From Bdellovibrio sp. (GTDB taxonomy: Bacteria > Bdellovibrionota > Bdellovibrionia > Bdellovibrionales > Bdellovibrionaceae), in NCBI GenBank assembly GCA_014376435.1, contig JACMRL010000039.1:18162-82161 (forward strand): DNA of 64,000 nt. Reading direction: 5' to 3'. A model generated the notes under the pieces. The model saw nothing but the letters and a program-made list of their open reading frames with translations, had not been told where the DNA came from and searched no databases. A program made the translations under genes and the position numbers. Below are positions 25,441 to 32,480 of the stretch, one piece after another. Position 1 is the stretch's first letter. Every line of letters starts with the position of its first letter.

Positions 25441-26610
25441 TTAAGTTAAACCAATTTCAGCAAGTCCGCGCTGCCACGGTAAAAAAGAAATACCATCTTT
25501 GATAAATGCAGCGCTGTCTTGGCTTAAAATATAATACTCAGATTTTAAGCCCGTCTCTTTTGCAAAGCGCGAAAGGCCCACAAAACTTTCATTTGAGATA
25601 TTATTCGTAGATTTAATTTCAATAAAAACCCTCGGTAACCCCGGGCGGTCGATAATAACATCGATTTCAAAATCATCTTTCGTTCTTAAATAAAATATTT
25701 GCCAGTCCGGCTGATTATACTGAATAAGCCTTGTGATTTCTTGAATAATAAACGATTCAAATAACTGCCCATACTCATAGTTTGCTTCAGTAATCCGAAT
25801 AGAAAGTCTTCTCGATAGCGCCCGGACAACGCCATTATCGAAAAAATAGAACTTTGGATTTTGATTTTGTCTTTTACGTAAAGATTCATGAAAAGGTAAA
25901 AGCCTGAAGCCAACATATGTTTCTTCAAGGATATCAAAATAACTTTTAATAGTTGGTGACTCAACTCCGATATCTTTTGCGATTTTTGAGTAGTTAATAA
26001 TTTTTCCATTTGTCTGTGCAGCAACTTCTAAAAAATTTGTGAACGGTTGTAAATTTCTAACAAGTTGCTCAGCAACGATTTCTTCTTTTAAATATGTATT
26101 TGCATAGCTTCGTAAGTATTTAGTTTTTTCATCATCAGCTAAATTCAAATTTTTAGGAAGAGTACCCCACTGCAATGCTGACATCAGGTCAAAATTGCTA
26201 CCTAGCTCTTGTGACGTAAACGGGAATAAATTATAAACGAAAGCACGTCCAGCTAGTAAGTTAGCCTGACCACGCTTTAGTTTTCGCGCACTTGAACCCG
26301 TTAGCGCAAACAGAAAATGCCCATTCTCAATTTCAGAGTGAATAACATCTAGCAGTTTGGGTACTTTTTGTATTTCATCAATAATGACCCATTTTTTAAA
26401 CGGCGTATCTTTTTTGATTTTCAATAAAATATGAGATAATTGATCTGGGTTTTTCGCAAACTGGTATTCCGTTTGCGAACTCAACAAATTGAAATAAGTA
26501 TGCTCATCAGGGCTAAAAAAGCTCTTTAAAAGAGTTGATTTGCCTGTTCCTCGCGCGCCAAATACAAAAAAGCTGTTTGATTTCGATAGTTTACATATTC
26601 TTGATATCAT
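25441..26610 (-). CDS. second AAA-type ATPase with DUF4143 C-terminal domain
   Basis: A 389-residue paralogue of the protein at 23.8 kb. Walker A is GARGTGKST (residues 18-26), Walker B is KWVIIDEIQKVP, and ALTGSSARKLKRGQANLLAGR is the typical sensor/arginine region. The C-terminal nuclease-like pattern is DDFEIDVIIDRPGLPRVFIEIKST. The ATG lies only 8 nt after the -10 element, so the message is predicted leaderless. The two paralogues are clearly diverged, so they are not a recent duplication. Confidence 0.88.
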   Translation of the reverse strand: MISRICKLSKSNSFFVFGARGTGKSTLLKSFFSPDEHTYFNLLSSQTEYQFAKNPDQLSHILLKIKKDTPFKKWVIIDEIQKVPKLLDVIHSEIENGHFLFALTGSSARKLKRGQANLLAGRAFVYNLFPFTSQELGSNFDLMSALQWGTLPKNLNLADDEKTKYLRSYANTYLKEEIVAEQLVRNLQPFTNFLEVAAQTNGKIINYSKIAKDIGVESPTIKSYFDILEETYVGFRLLPFHESLRKRQNQNPKFYFFDNGVVRALSRRLSIRITEANYEYGQLFESFIIQEITRLIQYNQPDWQIFYLRTKDDFEIDVIIDRPGLPRVFIEIKSTNNISNESFVGLSRFAKETGLKSEYYILSQDSAAFIKDGISFLPWQRGLAEIGLT

Positions 26611-26618
26611 ACTTTAAA

Positions 26619-26656
26619 ATAGTACGACATATTTATAGTATAGTCAATATATGTCG
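26619..26656 (-). promoter_or_regulatory. sigma-70 promoter inside an inverted repeat, leaderless ATPase gene
   Basis: On the minus strand TTGACT (26647-26642), a 17-bp spacer and TACTAT (26624-26619) form a good promoter. The 8-bp arms CGACATAT and ATATGTCG (26625-26632 and 26649-26656) flank the -35 and occupy the spacer next to the -10, a repressor-type arrangement. Transcription would begin at or within 1-2 nt of the ATG at 26610. Confidence 0.65.
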
Positions 26657-26724
26657 CCCTTGCTTGACGAAGTTCGCTCCCTGTTTAGATCCACGTGAAC
26701 AATGTTTCTTCGCACCAAAGTGAA

Positions 26725-26769
26725 ACAAATAACGTATTTTTAACGATCGAAGAAGCTTTAAAAGCATAA
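26725..26769 (+). pseudogene. possible gene-tail remnant resembling a thioredoxin-fold C-terminus
   Basis: In one plus-strand frame the bases before 26769 read VFLTIEEALKA followed by TAA. This is close to the end of the peroxidase encoded upstream (DIEQALKA, stop), and the DNA resembles it too (AAGCTTTAAA-GC). No start or conserved upstream part exists: the frame is closed by TAG about 80 nt earlier. It may be a leftover of a duplicated or replaced peroxidase-like gene, or coincidence. Confidence 0.25.
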
Positions 26770-26848
26770 GTATCTCACTTTAGTACGCGAAGCGTTTCAA
26801 GTTAAGACATGGTTCGCTTTTTGAATATCTCTGTTACAAGAGGTGTTT

Positions 26849-27334
26849 ATGAAATCGATTAATTTATATGTTTTGTCTGCAGTTGTTTCTTTCACGGTTG
26901 CCCAGGTTGCCACGGCAGCTTCAACAACTCGATCAGACATCAAAGATTTCAATTACGTGTGTATGCACATCACCAAGCCTGAAGCCTTAGTTTTTAAAAC
27001 AACTTCTCCGCAAAAAATCTGGAGAACATCTATTAATGCGAACGGCGAAATCAAAAAAGACCGCGCAATGCAATTAGGCCAAATTCAAATCAACGCTCAA
27101 AACTTAAAAGATAAAAGTAAAGTAGCTACATTCAAAGCTGATATGGCCGTAGGTTACCAAATCAAAGGTTTATTCGAGCAAGACACTGACGGCGAACTTC
27201 CATTAACAGTGGTATCAAGCTATTTACCAGACGGAATCACTGGATCAATCAAAGACCACTACAACTGTGAACTACAACAAGAAAAAACAACCCATTTAGG
27301 TTCTGCAGCGACTGTAAAATCTAACGAAAACTAA
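26849..27334 (+). CDS. secreted protein of unknown function
   Basis: A 161-residue protein with a clear signal peptide (cleavage near ATAA-STTR) and no membrane helix afterwards. It contains two cysteines (YVCMHI and YNCELQ) that could form a disulfide bond linking its ends. The start at 26849 is chosen because AAGAGGTG lies 4-5 nt before it; a GTG six bases upstream is too close to that site. I do not recognise a family. It stands alone and ends at a strong terminator shared with recA. Confidence 0.78.
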   Translation: MKSINLYVLSAVVSFTVAQVATAASTTRSDIKDFNYVCMHITKPEALVFKTTSPQKIWRTSINANGEIKKDRAMQLGQIQINAQNLKDKSKVATFKADMAVGYQIKGLFEQDTDGELPLTVVSSYLPDGITGSIKDHYNCELQQEKTTHLGSAATVKSNEN

Positions 27335-27356
27335 ATTAAAAATTTATTTCAAACAT

Positions 27357-27394
27357 AAAAAAACCCGAGTAGCCAAAACTACCCGGGTTTTTAA
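27357..27394. terminator. bidirectional terminator shared by the secreted-protein gene and recA
   Basis: A 14-bp stem (AAAAACCCGAGTAG against CTACCCGGGTTTTT with one mismatch, loop CCAAAA) has T-runs on both sides. It can stop plus-strand transcription from 26.8 kb and minus-strand transcription from recA. Confidence 0.88.
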
Positions 27395-27410
27395 TTTCTA
27401 CCGCATGAAT

Positions 27411-27433
27411 CTGACGGACACGATGTCCGTCAG
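27411..27433. repeat. perfect 10-bp hairpin with 3-nt loop in the recA 3' region
   Basis: CTGACGGACA (27411-27420) and TGTCCGTCAG (27424-27433) are exact inverted repeats around CGA. There is no T-run. It lies between the recA stop and the shared terminator and would form a strong structure in the recA mRNA tail. Confidence 0.6.
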
Positions 27434-27497
27434 AAGCGAGAGTATGAAAGCAGCAGCTCTACTAGGCACGAAGCCTGTGCCACCAACTTCGCAACTA

Positions 27498-28646
27498 CTA
27501 ATTCAGCTCTTCCTTACCAGCCTTAGTCGGAGCAGCTTTCTTAGACTTCTTTGGAACATCAAGCTCAATCGATGCATCGCCCGCAACAGATTCAGAAACA
27601 GCGTCAGTCATTAATAACTTACCGATTCCATTTTTAGCTAAAATCGCCGCGCGAAGTTCTTCCATTATCGCTGGATTTGCCTTGAAATATTCTTTTGCTT
27701 GATCGCGACCTTGCCCTAAGCGCTCACCTTTGTATGAGTACCAAGAACCTGATTTTTCAACCATGTTTGCAGTGGTCGCTAAATCTAAGATATCGCCTTC
27801 AGCCGAAATACCTTCACCGTACATTAAGTCGAATTCGACTTTAGTGAATGGCGCTGCCATTTTATTTTTCACAACTTTTACAGTTGTTCTGTTACCCGTT
27901 ACTTCTTCACCATTTTTGATGGCGCCGATACGACGAACATCTAAACGAACTGAAGCGTAGAACTTTAACGCGTTACCGCCGGTAGTTGTTTCAGGATTAC
28001 CGAACATCACACCAATTTTCATACGGATCTGATTGATAAAAATAACTAAAGTTTTTGAACGATTGATCGACGCAGTTAATTTACGTAAAGCTTGAGACAT
28101 TAAACGAGCTTGTAGGCCCATGTGAGAATCTCCCATCTCGCCTTCGATTTCTGCACGCGGAGTTAGAGCCGCCACTGAATCGATCACTAATACGTCGATT
28201 GCGCCCGAACGAACAAGTGTTTCAGTGATTTCTAAAGCTTGCTCACCATTATCTGGTTGAGAGATTAAAAGATCTTCTGTGTTCACACCTAATTTACGAG
28301 CGTAATTTACGTCAAGTGCGTGTTCTGCATCGATGAATGCTACAACACCACCTTTTTTCTGCGCTTGCGCGATTGCAGATAAGGCTAAAGTTGTTTTACC
28401 AGAAGACTCTGGGCCAAAAATTTCAATGATGCGTCCTTTTGGGTAACCACCAATGCCCAAAGCGATATCTAATGATAATGCGCCTGAGGGAATTACTTCG
28501 ACTTCGCCGTGCATTTGTTCGCCGGCATTCAATCGCATGATTGAACCTTTACCGAATTGCTTTTCGATCGTGCTTAAAGCTAGATCGAGAGCTTTCATTC
28601 TTTCGCCTTGGACTTTTGCTTCTGCTTGCGTTTGATTTACTGCCAT
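27498..28646 (-). CDS. recA: recombinase A
   Basis: A 382-residue RecA, full length and strongly conserved: Walker [10 protein letters not shown] (about residue 76), loop L1/L2 region ([19 protein letters not shown], then [22 protein letters not shown]) and [11 protein letters not shown]. It drives homologous recombination and SOS induction. The C-terminal tail is unusually basic ([16 protein letters not shown]) rather than acidic as in E. coli. pncC and pgpA lie just upstream on the same strand, a common order. I see no TTAC-N3-GTAA LexA-type box before it. Confidence 0.99.
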   Translation of the reverse strand: MAVNQTQAEAKVQGERMKALDLALSTIEKQFGKGSIMRLNAGEQMHGEVEVIPSGALSLDIALGIGGYPKGRIIEIFGPESSGKTTLALSAIAQAQKKGGVVAFIDAEHALDVNYARKLGVNTEDLLISQPDNGEQALEITETLVRSGAIDVLVIDSVAALTPRAEIEGEMGDSHMGLQARLMSQALRKLTASINRSKTLVIFINQIRMKIGVMFGNPETTTGGNALKFYASVRLDVRRIGAIKNGEEVTGNRTTVKVVKNKMAAPFTKVEFDLMYGEGISAEGDILDLATTANMVEKSGSWYSYKGERLGQGRDQAKEYFKANPAIMEELRAAILAKNGIGKLLMTDAVSESVAGDASIELDVPKKSKKAAPTKAGKEELN

Positions 28647-28691
28647 GTTCTCTCCTATTTTTTTCTACGTTTATTTTCTGTTTTAAATTTT

Positions 28692-29189
28692 CTAATGTTT
28701 CACATTAATAAAACTTGTTAAATGTTTCACAGCTTCGGCACATGCCTGCAGCTGCACTTGTTTCCGATCACCACTCAAGTGATGTTCAAAAACTTTTGTT
28801 TCACTTCCTAAGCCAGCCACTGAAATGAAAACCGTGCCCACTGGTTTCATCACTGATCCACCATTCGGACCCGCGATCCCTGTGATGGCTATAGCTACTG
28901 AAACTTCTAAAGCTTTTACAGCTCCTTCAGCCATCTGCCACGCAACCGCTGAACTAACTGCTCCATCTGTTTTTAAAGACTCTTCCGAAACCCCTAAAAA
29001 CTTCTGTTTTACTTTATTGTCGTAGCTAATAACTGAACCCATGAAGACATCAGAGACGCCCGCAAGCTCAGTGAAAAGACTAGACAAAAGTCCACCCGTG
29101 CAGCTTTCAGCAAAACCCACCGTAAGTTTCTTGTCACGCAGTACTGTCGTGGCTTTTACGATAAATGTTGATAAGGTCAGATGATTCAT
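28692..29189 (-). CDS. pncC: CinA C-terminal-type nicotinamide mononucleotide amidase
   Basis: A 165-residue stand-alone CinA C-terminal domain, which deamidates NMN in pyridine nucleotide recycling. Family motifs are FAESCTGGLLSSLFTELAGVSDVFMGSVISYDN, GAVSSAVAWQMAEGA and AIAITGIAGPNGGS with the KPVGTVFI strand. The N-terminal molybdopterin-like domain of full CinA is missing, as in E. coli YgaD, which also sits before recA. The gap to recA is 45 nt. Confidence 0.95.
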   Translation of the reverse strand: MNHLTLSTFIVKATTVLRDKKLTVGFAESCTGGLLSSLFTELAGVSDVFMGSVISYDNKVKQKFLGVSEESLKTDGAVSSAVAWQMAEGAVKALEVSVAIAITGIAGPNGGSVMKPVGTVFISVAGLGSETKVFEHHLSGDRKQVQLQACAEAVKHLTSFINVKH

Positions 29190-29235
29190 TTCTGCTCTAC
29201 TTTCATATAACTTACATATGTATAATGTGTGTAAA

Positions 29236-29727
29236 TTACCCGGCTGTCAAAGTAGTAATTTGCACACCTAGCCAATTAGTCTGGGTATAGAGTAACTGCA
29301 TTATAACGCTGCCTATTATTCCGGCGGCGATGTCATCAATCATGACGCCAAAACCACCTTTTACTTTGCGATCTAGGTTTCTAATGGGAGGCGGCTTCAA
29401 GATATCTAAAAATCTGAAAACTACAAATCCAATCACGGCGCTTTGCCAAGTCAGCGGAAGCCAAACCATCGTAATTAAATATCCAACGACTTCATCAATC
29501 ACAATTTCTTGCGCATCATGCGTATTTGAATAGGTAACGTACGCCTGCGCGGCCGCAACTCCCACCGGAATTAATAACAAAGTGATCGCCATGTAAGTAA
29601 ATGAACCCAACTGCGAAAGTAAATACCACAGCGGAATTGTGGCCAAAGTGCCCATCGTGCCCGGAGCGTATTTTGATTTACCGATATTAAAAAAAGTAGC
29701 TGTAAGAAGAAGTATTTTTTGCATCAT
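29236..29727 (-). CDS. pgpA: phosphatidylglycerophosphatase A
   Basis: A 163-residue PgpA, the membrane enzyme that dephosphorylates phosphatidylglycerophosphate to phosphatidylglycerol. Diagnostic motifs are KSKYAPGTMGTLATIPL, the acidic EIVIDEVVGY and FRFLDILKPPPIRNLDR, GGFGVMIDDIAAG. Several membrane helices are visible. It forms the start of pgpA-pncC-recA. Its message is read away from the divergent lipoprotein gene. Confidence 0.95.
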   Translation of the reverse strand: MMQKILLLTATFFNIGKSKYAPGTMGTLATIPLWYLLSQLGSFTYMAITLLLIPVGVAAAQAYVTYSNTHDAQEIVIDEVVGYLITMVWLPLTWQSAVIGFVVFRFLDILKPPPIRNLDRKVKGGFGVMIDDIAAGIIGSVIMQLLYTQTNWLGVQITTLTAG

Positions 29728-29829
29728 AAGGGCTCTAGCTTAGTCCTCAGCTCGAGTGACGCACAAGAATTAATTTTTAAATTGTTCTTCTTCATAATAT
29801 AGGCAAGGTTAACCAAAAAGAGGCGAAAT

Positions 29830-30759
29830 ATGAAAAAATTAATTCTTAAAAATCTATTTGTTTTTGCATTAATCTTAGCCAGCAGTGCTTGCGCAAAAAT
29901 TGAAGACGCCACAAAAGAAGATGCCCTAATTAATGTAGTTAAATCAGCTCTTTTTGAAGCCAACCGAACGGCGGCGGCAGATGAAAACGGAGCCGTCGGC
30001 GCAAACGCAATGATGAGCATGGCCGTAACAATCGATTCATCTGTGCGCTCCCTAGCAGCCTGCAGTCACACCGGTTTTACGTGTGTCGGTACGCTTCGAG
30101 ATGTTTTATGGAATGGTTGCACAACGGCCACTGCAGCCTTAACTGGTGGATGGAAAGAAGAATACAATACAAATGCTTGTTGTACTTCTTTTGGTAACAG
30201 TTGTTTCGTAAAACGCGTCAGCGCAACTAGCGGAAGCACCACAACTTTTGCAGGTGGAAATTATCTTATTACTTCATCAGAAAATCACACCACTTATTCT
30301 CCGAGTAACGTGACGATCACGGGCAGTAATGGCGTAACGACGGTCAAGGGCGCCATCGGCGATCGCTCGGTTACAATCAACGGTTTACACCGCATCGCTA
30401 AGACCAAAGAAGGTGAAGTTATTTTTGATCACTCATTACGTTCCACCGTTGCACTAACATTAGCAGGTTCACGCGCAAGTGGAACACGAGTTGTTACCAG
30501 CGGAGCAATCGAAGTATTTCATAACACTGCCGCTTACACTGCGCTTTCAACTTTCAGTAACCTTGATCCAGTTAAATGGGAAACCCCATCTTGCTGTTAC
30601 CCAACGAATGGTACAATTTCTACGATTTACACGGGAACTCAAAGTGGTGCGACAACTATCAAATTTTCACCAGTGACAGTAGCGACCCCTTGCGGATCGG
30701 CCGTATTTACAGATTTAGATAATAGAAGCTCTCCGATTTCTTTGACTCAATGTGAATAA
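29830..30759 (+). CDS. lipoprotein of unknown function with CC-pair cysteines
   Basis: A 309-residue predicted lipoprotein; the lipobox is ASSAC, giving lipidated Cys21. The rest is Thr/Ser/Gly-rich, beta-like and contains paired cysteines (NACCTSFGNSC and PSCCYPTNG), which suggests a disulfide-stabilised envelope domain. The SD AGAGGCGA precedes the ATG, and a TAATAT -10-like box lies upstream. I do not recognise a family; it is probably lineage-specific. It stands alone between divergent pgpA and convergent SPFH gene. Confidence 0.78.
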   Translation: MKKLILKNLFVFALILASSACAKIEDATKEDALINVVKSALFEANRTAAADENGAVGANAMMSMAVTIDSSVRSLAACSHTGFTCVGTLRDVLWNGCTTATAALTGGWKEEYNTNACCTSFGNSCFVKRVSATSGSTTTFAGGNYLITSSENHTTYSPSNVTITGSNGVTTVKGAIGDRSVTINGLHRIAKTKEGEVIFDHSLRSTVALTLAGSRASGTRVVTSGAIEVFHNTAAYTALSTFSNLDPVKWETPSCCYPTNGTISTIYTGTQSGATTIKFSPVTVATPCGSAVFTDLDNRSSPISLTQCE

Positions 30760-30781
30760 CCGAGCCAAAGAAATTTAAGAA

Positions 30782-31726
30782 TTATTTTTTTTGCGTAAGG
30801 ATCGTTTCGGTTTTGCTTAACGCCATCATTTGTTTCATCGTGCGATCTAAACCTTCATTTGAACCATCTAAGAAAATAACATTTCCTTTTCCTTGTTCGG
30901 CAAAATGTTTAATGGCATCAGTCCACATTGAAAATAAAATAAATGAGCTATCTAAACCCGCTAAACGCATTTCTTCGGCCGCTAAATGCATACCTTTCGC
31001 CACTTCTTGACGAAAAAGCGAAATACCTTGCCCACGTAATTGCGAAGCTTGTTTTTCAGCTTCTGCCGAAATCTTAATAGCTAAACCATCTGCTTCGGCC
31101 GAACGTGTTTTACGAATCATCATTGCCTGCGCTTCATTTTCAGCGGCCGCTTTTAAATTGCTTGAGGCTACAACTTGCGCCATCGATTGAATAATTGTTT
31201 CATCAAAACTGATATCATTTAATTGAATATCGATTAGGTGATAGCCCCAGCTTTTTAGATCTTCATCTAATTGATCTTTTACGGCACTGACGATATCGCG
31301 GCGTAAACCCAGAATTTCATTCTGACGCTTGGTCGCCACGAAACCGCGCACGCTACCTTCAACCGTACGATTTAAAGTCTGCATGAAGCTTCCGAAATCG
31401 ATAAATTTAAAAGCCACGTCTTTAACTGTTTCTTCCGTTTGATTAATCACTGAGTATAACAGCATCGCTTTAAAATTAACATTTGCCTGATCTTGCGTAA
31501 TCGCTTGAAACTGCAATTCGATCGATTGATTCTGAATAGAAATTTTACGAAATACCACTTCCAAGAACGGGATTTTAAAATTCAGTCCCGGGTAAAGTAC
31601 ACGTCGGTATTTTCCGAACATGGTTAAAACAGCCACGGTTCCCTGCTGTACCGTTACAAATGCGCCGCCGATGACCGAAAAGATAACGATCAAAACAGCG
31701 ATTGATATAATTGCGAATGATTCCAT
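30782..31726 (-). CDS. SPFH/band-7 (stomatin-like) membrane protein
   Basis: A 314-residue SPFH-family scaffold protein. One N-terminal membrane helix (residues 4-24) is followed by the SPFH domain (QQGTVAVLTMFGKYRRVLYPGLNFKIPF) and a long Ala/Glu-rich helix (AEADGLAIKISAEAEKQAS), then a Met-rich tail. These proteins build oligomeric membrane microdomains and often control membrane proteases. It overlaps no gene but begins one base after the preceding gene's stop, with AAGGAG as SD, so the two form an operon. Confidence 0.9.
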   Translation of the reverse strand: MESFAIISIAVLIVIFSVIGGAFVTVQQGTVAVLTMFGKYRRVLYPGLNFKIPFLEVVFRKISIQNQSIELQFQAITQDQANVNFKAMLLYSVINQTEETVKDVAFKFIDFGSFMQTLNRTVEGSVRGFVATKRQNEILGLRRDIVSAVKDQLDEDLKSWGYHLIDIQLNDISFDETIIQSMAQVVASSNLKAAAENEAQAMMIRKTRSAEADGLAIKISAEAEKQASQLRGQGISLFRQEVAKGMHLAAEEMRLAGLDSSFILFSMWTDAIKHFAEQGKGNVIFLDGSNEGLDRTMKQMMALSKTETILTQKK

Positions 31727-32173
31727 TTAAGACTCCTTTGAAACTATGTTGTATAAAACAATTAAAATTTGCACCACGATCACCACGGCTAATAGTGCAG
31801 CCCAGCCGCGTTTTTTAAATTTATTTTTTAAACTGCTAGAGTGTAAGACCGCTTCGTCATTTTGAATTTCAGACTGCTTACGATGCGGGAAACTTTCTGC
31901 CTTCAACGTAAATTTCATTTCAAATTCTTGGCGCTGCAAATCGGTTGCCGTGGGTAAGCTGATGTAAAAAATCTGCGCTAAATAAATACCCGTCCGTAAG
32001 TCGGCTAAGTTTACTAAGTTCTGTCCGTCATTCATTAATGATTCGCGTGCCTCTTGATCATTACGAATAATTTCGAATTGAGTGCCTTGGGCTTGTAACC
32101 ATTTACTAGCCCGATCTAATTCCTGTGGAGAATACGGACCATACTGACTTTGGTTTTCATTTGCTGTGTTCAT
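31727..32173 (-). CDS. membrane protein of unknown function, C-terminal anchor
   Basis: A 148-residue protein with a soluble N-terminal part, a basic stretch (KNKFKKRG) and a single C-terminal helix (WAALLAVVIVVQILIVLYNIV), so it looks tail-anchored with the bulk in the cytoplasm. I chose ATG 32173; a GTG at 32212 in frame is possible. No good ribosome site is seen for either. It is directly followed by the SPFH gene, so it may be its partner. Family not recognised. Confidence 0.65.
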   Translation of the reverse strand: MNTANENQSQYGPYSPQELDRASKWLQAQGTQFEIIRNDQEARESLMNDGQNLVNLADLRTGIYLAQIFYISLPTATDLQRQEFEMKFTLKAESFPHRKQSEIQNDEAVLHSSSLKNKFKKRGWAALLAVVIVVQILIVLYNIVSKES

Positions 32174-32299
32174 AAAGCGTATCGTATACCTAAGTGAACC
32201 CGATTTCTTCACCTACTGAGTCATAGAGTAAAGGTTTAGATTTAAAAATTACGCACCTCTATTGATTGTCATCTTGACGCAGATTCGTTAGCATAGGAA

Positions 32300-32476
32300 A
32301 TGTCTTTCAACGAGCCCAATTCTTACAGCCAAAGCCCTTCCCAGCTAAGCCTAAGCGAAGCTAAAAGCAGGGTAATGGGTTGCGTTGCAATCTGCGATCA
32401 CTCAGAAAAAGAAGTAAGTAAAAAACTTGCAGGTCGTTGCGATGAAGAAATAATTGAATTAAAAGCAGGAGCTTGA
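32300..32476 (+). pseudogene. recX: recX remnant: 58 codons of a RecX-like N-terminus
   Basis: The frame starts with ATG 32300 after AGGAA and ends with TGA, four bases before alaS. It encodes SEAKSRVMGCVAICDHSEKEVSKKLAGRCDEE, which matches the first RecX helical repeat (pattern A-x-x-L-x-x-R-x-x-S-x-x-E-L-x-x-K-L). A full RecX has about 150-200 residues and three such repeats; the rest is gone. The usual order recA-recX-alaS explains its location. It may still be translated and could couple to alaS, whose ribosome site GCAGGAGC lies in its last codons. It could also be an unrelated small protein. Confidence 0.6.
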
Positions 32477-32480
32477 TCCC

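Noticed and set aside
28647..28691. LexA/SOS box before recA
   Set aside because: I looked for TTAC-N3-GTAA and for the E. coli-type CTGT-N8-ACAG and found neither.
29724..30020. 98-codon minus-strand frame
   Set aside because: Antisense to the lipoprotein signal region, with no ribosome site and a shadow-like composition.
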